Source: Tamarix chinensis | Lineage: Eukaryota > Streptophyta > Magnoliopsida > Caryophyllales > Tamaricaceae | Length of the DNA: 64,000 nt | Assembly: GCA_030549775.1 (NCBI GenBank) | Contig: CM060175.1 | Coordinates: forward strand, 109,422,688-109,486,687 | Direction: 5' to 3' | In this document: piece after piece, positions 60,351 to 64,000 of the stretch | How the letters are laid out: the number at the start of each line of letters is the position of its first letter | Numbering within the stretch: the first letter of the stretch is position 1 | Notes under the pieces: model-generated | What the model saw: the letters and a program-made list of their open reading frames with translations, nothing else | Databases searched by the model: none | What the model was told of the DNA's origin: nothing | Made by a program: the position numbers and the translations under genes

Positions 60351-62879
60351 AAGAATGCATGATTCAACCTTTTTCACATTTATGTGTTCAGGTCAGGAGA
60401 GAAGATGAGAGGCCCCGAGTAATTAGCGGGAAAAGAAAAGGAGGATTCTTGAAGACCGAGGACGACAGCAGTCATTGTAATGATAATAGCAGGGGGCCGG
60501 GGGTGGAATCCTTTGAAAAAAGAAAAGGCGAAGGAGAGGCAGACTTTGGCGTAGTATGACACCGACTTTTCTTTTCTTTTTCTTCTTCGGGGTGTGTGTC
60601 TGGGTGAGAGGGGGGGGGGGTGGAGGATCGTAATTATTATTATTATCATCACCACCATCATCATCTTGCAGTTGAAATAATATTCTTTTAAGAATTTGAT
60701 CCACCTCTCTGATTGCTCATTTCTTTGTATTCACACACACCTTTCTGTATGAGAAAGATACGAATATGAAGACGAATGGACGTGTAAAGGCAGCGCCCTG
60801 ATCACATGAAACAAGTAGCTAGCTGTGTCAAAAGTTACAAGGGGGTTATATGCTTTAGGTCTAATCCAAACACCGTTGGATTACTCAGAAAAAGGGTCCT
60901 AATTAAAATAAGTATATTAGTCTTATTCATAAATTACTGAACACAAAAGCGTGACTTAAGAACCCCTCATATAGTGCATCGATCCTTCTTATTCCCGTCT
61001 CCCTCCCCCGGGCTTGTTCCTCTACCTTATATTGCAATGAGCCGCCGACATAAATACCCAACCGCTGTCATTCCTCGCCCATGATCAAACGTTCATCGGC
61101 ATTCCTTGCAGTCATTACTAGCGTTAGTCTCGTCAGCCTTCAAGTTGCATCTTCATTTCTACCCTTGTGTCAATCATCTGTCATGTATTCTCAGAGTTTG
61201 CAACTATATATGGAGTTGAGGTATTTTTCTTCCTTTTTTTTTTTTTTTTTTTTCTATTTCCAATTCGATTTTCTGAAACCGAGAATTGGTTCCAGCTAAA
61301 ATGTAGGTTGACGATTTGGGTTTCCATTTGCTCCTCGTTTCATGGGAGTTTAATTTCCAGATGATTGTCAATTTTGTTTGAGATTTAGTTTTGCAGTCAG
61401 ACATCAAGAAGAGTTTGTATTTCCGATTGATTTTCATCATTCCAATGGCTTTTTTAATGAGTATAGAAGTCAGAATTTTCTATAGATGTATTTTGATCGG
61501 AGGAGAATGTATGTTGTTAACTTTGATCGGACGAGTATACGCAGTTCCTATAGATGTATTTTGATTGGACTTTAAGCGTGTGTGTGAGTGTGTATTCACA
61601 CACACACACAGATGTACTTTCCTTATCCTTTTCGGTGCCCAATAATTGTTTGAAGTTTAAACCATGCAACCATATACAGTAGAGATGGATGGAAGACTTA
61701 TATCAACTAGTGATGAAGTGTATGTAGTCCGTTAATGTATCACCACCATTTAAATTTCTCTCTAATTCTCCAACTATATGTTAGACTAATTATATATATA
61801 TATAATTTTCTTGACTAATTAATTTTAATAAATAAGTACATACATAGACTTAGTAATTCAATATGCGATTTTTGATTATAAACTTAAAAGTAGTTATTTA
61901 ATGTTATACTACTGATATAAACTTAAGACATATTCAAATTTATTGATCAAATATATTTATTTATAATAATTATTTATTTTGAAACAAATTTTAATAATTA
62001 ACCCCAAACAAAAATTTTAATTTCTCAATCGGCGAACGGCGAACCCGAGCAATTGTTGCCTTCAATCATGGCAGCGAATTACTTTATACTGCTACGGGTT
62101 TGGAATGACCGTGCACTTTCGACCCAATAATTACCGGTCAAATCGAGTGACAGGTTTTCTCGTGTTCCCGGTTCCCAGTTCCCACCCACCTCTTTTGTCT
62201 TTTCTGGGTAGGGCCGAAAATATGGTTCGACATAATACTATATATAGTATGAATGAATGGAATTCCATAGTCTGTACTTGCTTGCTGTTTCGTCCAGGGA
62301 CAACCTTCCTTCGATCATCGTGAGCAAGCAGGAGGTATGCCCCTCATGATTCGTGACCCTCAATTTGCACTATCGGAGCTTCCGTATATATTGCTTAGTG
62401 AGAAAAAAAAATTAATGTTAAAGTCAGTCCATTAATGTTACATTTTACTCTAAAATTGGCTTTCTTCATTCCCCTAACTCCCATTATTTAGTAAGGAGCA
62501 TTTTGATAATTTTCAGGTCACTCTAATACATAATGGCAAATCAGCTTTTGATTCTCATATTTTCTTTCTTTCCTTCCTTCCTTCTTTTTTTTTTAAAATA
62601 TATATATATAAATTCCAAAAATTGTAATTTTTATCTTCTAAGACAAAGTCAGCCGTTCACTTACTACCTACATTTCCATACGCTTATGATTGCTTTCCAA
62701 ATATTTCAATTACTTATTAATTGTATTATTGTGGTAATAATAGAAAGAATTAAGTTTTTACAAAGCCAAATCTAATTAAATCACATTTGTTCTACTACAT
62801 CCATCTTAAGAAATTTTAAATAACTCGACAATTTTCTATATCCACCTTAAGTTTAAATGACTTGATAATACGATTTGAT
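60351..62879. other. Intergenic region with simple repeats only
   Basis: No coding gene recognised. It holds a G-run at 60610-60620, an ATT/CATCAC trinucleotide patch near 60632-60665, a T-run near 61235-61252, a (GT)n...(CA)n near-palindrome at 61578-61611, and a (TA)n run near 61792-61803. Open frames such as 61081-61299 and 62105-62323 show no domains. Confidence 0.4.
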
Positions 62880-64000
62880 GTTCCTATTAACCACATTAAA
62901 TAGTTAAATGTGAGTAAAAATGATGAGGAAAAAAAATATTTAGATGGATGGTGAAATCTTTAAAGTTCTGATGAAAAATATTCACGTGATTGGTAATATA
63001 TGCTTATATTAATGTTACATTTTTTTTATATAAAAAAAGAGTAGTGAAAAATATATTTACCAATGGTTAACGATACTTAGATTTATGGTGAAATACATGT
63101 ATAATTGTAATAATACATATGCACGAGACTAATGATATGTACTTAGATCAATGTGAAAAAGTGAATGGAAAATTGTGGTAAAAATATATTTAACGGTTGT
63201 AAAAGATGCTTAGAAGCAGGGTCGGCCCTCGGTATAGCAATACTAAGCCTGTGCCTAGGGCCCCCCAAGTAATATGAGCCCAAAGTCATATATATATATA
63301 TATATGAAGACATTTGATATAAAAATAAGAATCTAAGCTAGCATCGTTGGTTAAATAATAAAAATAAGAAAGCTTTATTAAAGTAGGTTAGGAGTTCGAT
63401 TTCCCATCTAGGTAAAAATTTGATTGGTAATATATGCTTAGATTAATGCTAATATTTTTTGAAAAACAATGACAAAAATATGTTTGACAGTGGTAAAAGA
63501 TGCTTAGATATGTGGTAAAATATATACATAGTACCAATGGTATATGTTTACATCAATGTTGAAATGTTAAAAGACGATAGTGGTGAAAATTATGTTTAAC
63601 AATGGTGAAAGATGCTTAGATTCTTAGTAAAATATATGTATAGTTGTAGTGAAATACATGCAAGACTAGTGATATACTTAGGATACATGTTGAAAATTTT
63701 CAAAAAAAAAAATAGTGATAAAAAAATATGAGTATTAGTGGTGAAAGCTTTTTAGATGTACGGTGAAATATATATGTATAGTTGTAGTGAAAGACACATA
63801 CAAGACAAGTGATATGCTTAGATGAATGTTGAAGTTCTTTAGAGAATACTAGTGAAAAATATGTGTAATAGGGGTGAATGATACTTAGATGCTTGGTAAA
63901 TAATATATGCAGTTATGGTGAAAGATACACATAACACTTAAATTATGGAATTTTTAAATAAATAGTGTTGACAAATATGTTTAACCATGCTGAAAGATAC
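62880..64000. repeat. Diverged satellite-like array, about 130-bp period, running off the window
   Basis: The phrase ATGCTTAGAT alternates between two contexts. One follows GTGGTGAAAG and precedes TATGGTGAAATATATG (copies near 63075, 63207, 63500, 63612, 63748, 63881). The other follows AAGACTAGTGAT and precedes GAATGTTGAAA (near 63000, 63138, 63434, 63544, 63674, 63814). Spacing within each class is 110-140 bp. About eight diverged units are present, interrupted at 63213-63425. Confidence 0.75.
63213..63425. mobile_element. Short insertion in the satellite with hAT-like end and SINE-like boxes
   Basis: An interruption of the array begins AGCAGGGTCGGCCCT. This resembles the CAGGGCCGGCCCTG end of a plant hAT group and is followed by TGCCTAGGGCCCCCC. 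Its later half has an A-box-like CTAGCATCGTTGGTT (63339-63352) and a B-box-like GGAGTTCGATTTCC (63391-63404), as in tRNA-derived SINEs. It may be two pieces. A (TA)n run lies at 63291-63304. Confidence 0.45.

Overview
The window is nuclear DNA of a flowering plant, most likely a eudicot. The evidence is a plant-type actin gene with the canonical plant intron positions, an intronless C2-domain protein of the plant-only MCTP family, a plant golgin, and a repeat landscape of plant L1 elements, hAT and Stowaway DNA elements, a Cassandra-type TRIM and long LTRs beginning TGTAACACC. Species cannot be named from the sequence alone. No organellar, bacterial or viral gene block, CRISPR array, or intact tRNA or rRNA gene was seen. 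The only 5S rRNA-like sequence lies inside the TRIM.

Three host genes are supported, all on the minus strand: actin (18629-20193 coding, 377 aa, four coding exons plus an inferred 5' leader intron), a Golgi coiled-coil protein of the TMF/golgin candidate 5 type (38761-49497, 19 coding exons, 971 aa in my model), and a single-exon four-C2-domain MCTP protein closest to MCTP16 (56548-59862, 1104 aa). They act in the cytoskeleton, at the Golgi and at ER/plasma-membrane or plasmodesmal contacts. They do not form an operon-like unit, and their adjacency implies no shared pathway.

Everything else is repeat-derived or anonymous. Positions 200-2596 hold a decayed hAT transposase. From 3404 to about 14360 runs a very long LTR-like unit carrying 53-bp tandem repeats, trinucleotide microsatellites and a purine-rich tract. 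It is interrupted by a complete Cassandra TRIM (4899-5657, perfect 5-bp target duplication) and by a nearly complete L1 retrotransposon (about 8945-14027). A truncated second copy of the same unit lies at about 52840-55396 and holds a 538-bp hAT MITE with a perfect 8-bp target duplication. Positions 15173-18150 are a gutted LTR element (one LTR, primer-binding site, a possible chromodomain-like remnant). Positions 22366-25714 look like a 3.3-kb solo LTR.

From about 25890 to 33240 the protein motifs of one L1 copy (reverse transcriptase, post-RT region, zinc finger, RNase H) appear in the correct order on one strand, but separated by several younger insertions. One insertion is an AT-rich inverted-repeat element that itself contains another L1 fragment. 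Two satellite-like arrays (about 225-bp period near 33.6 kb, about 130-bp period from 62.9 kb to the window edge), several MITEs, two tRNA-like SINE fragments and a copia gag fragment complete the picture.

I found no clear sign of a new biochemical system. The notable content is the layered transposon history and the complete Cassandra element.
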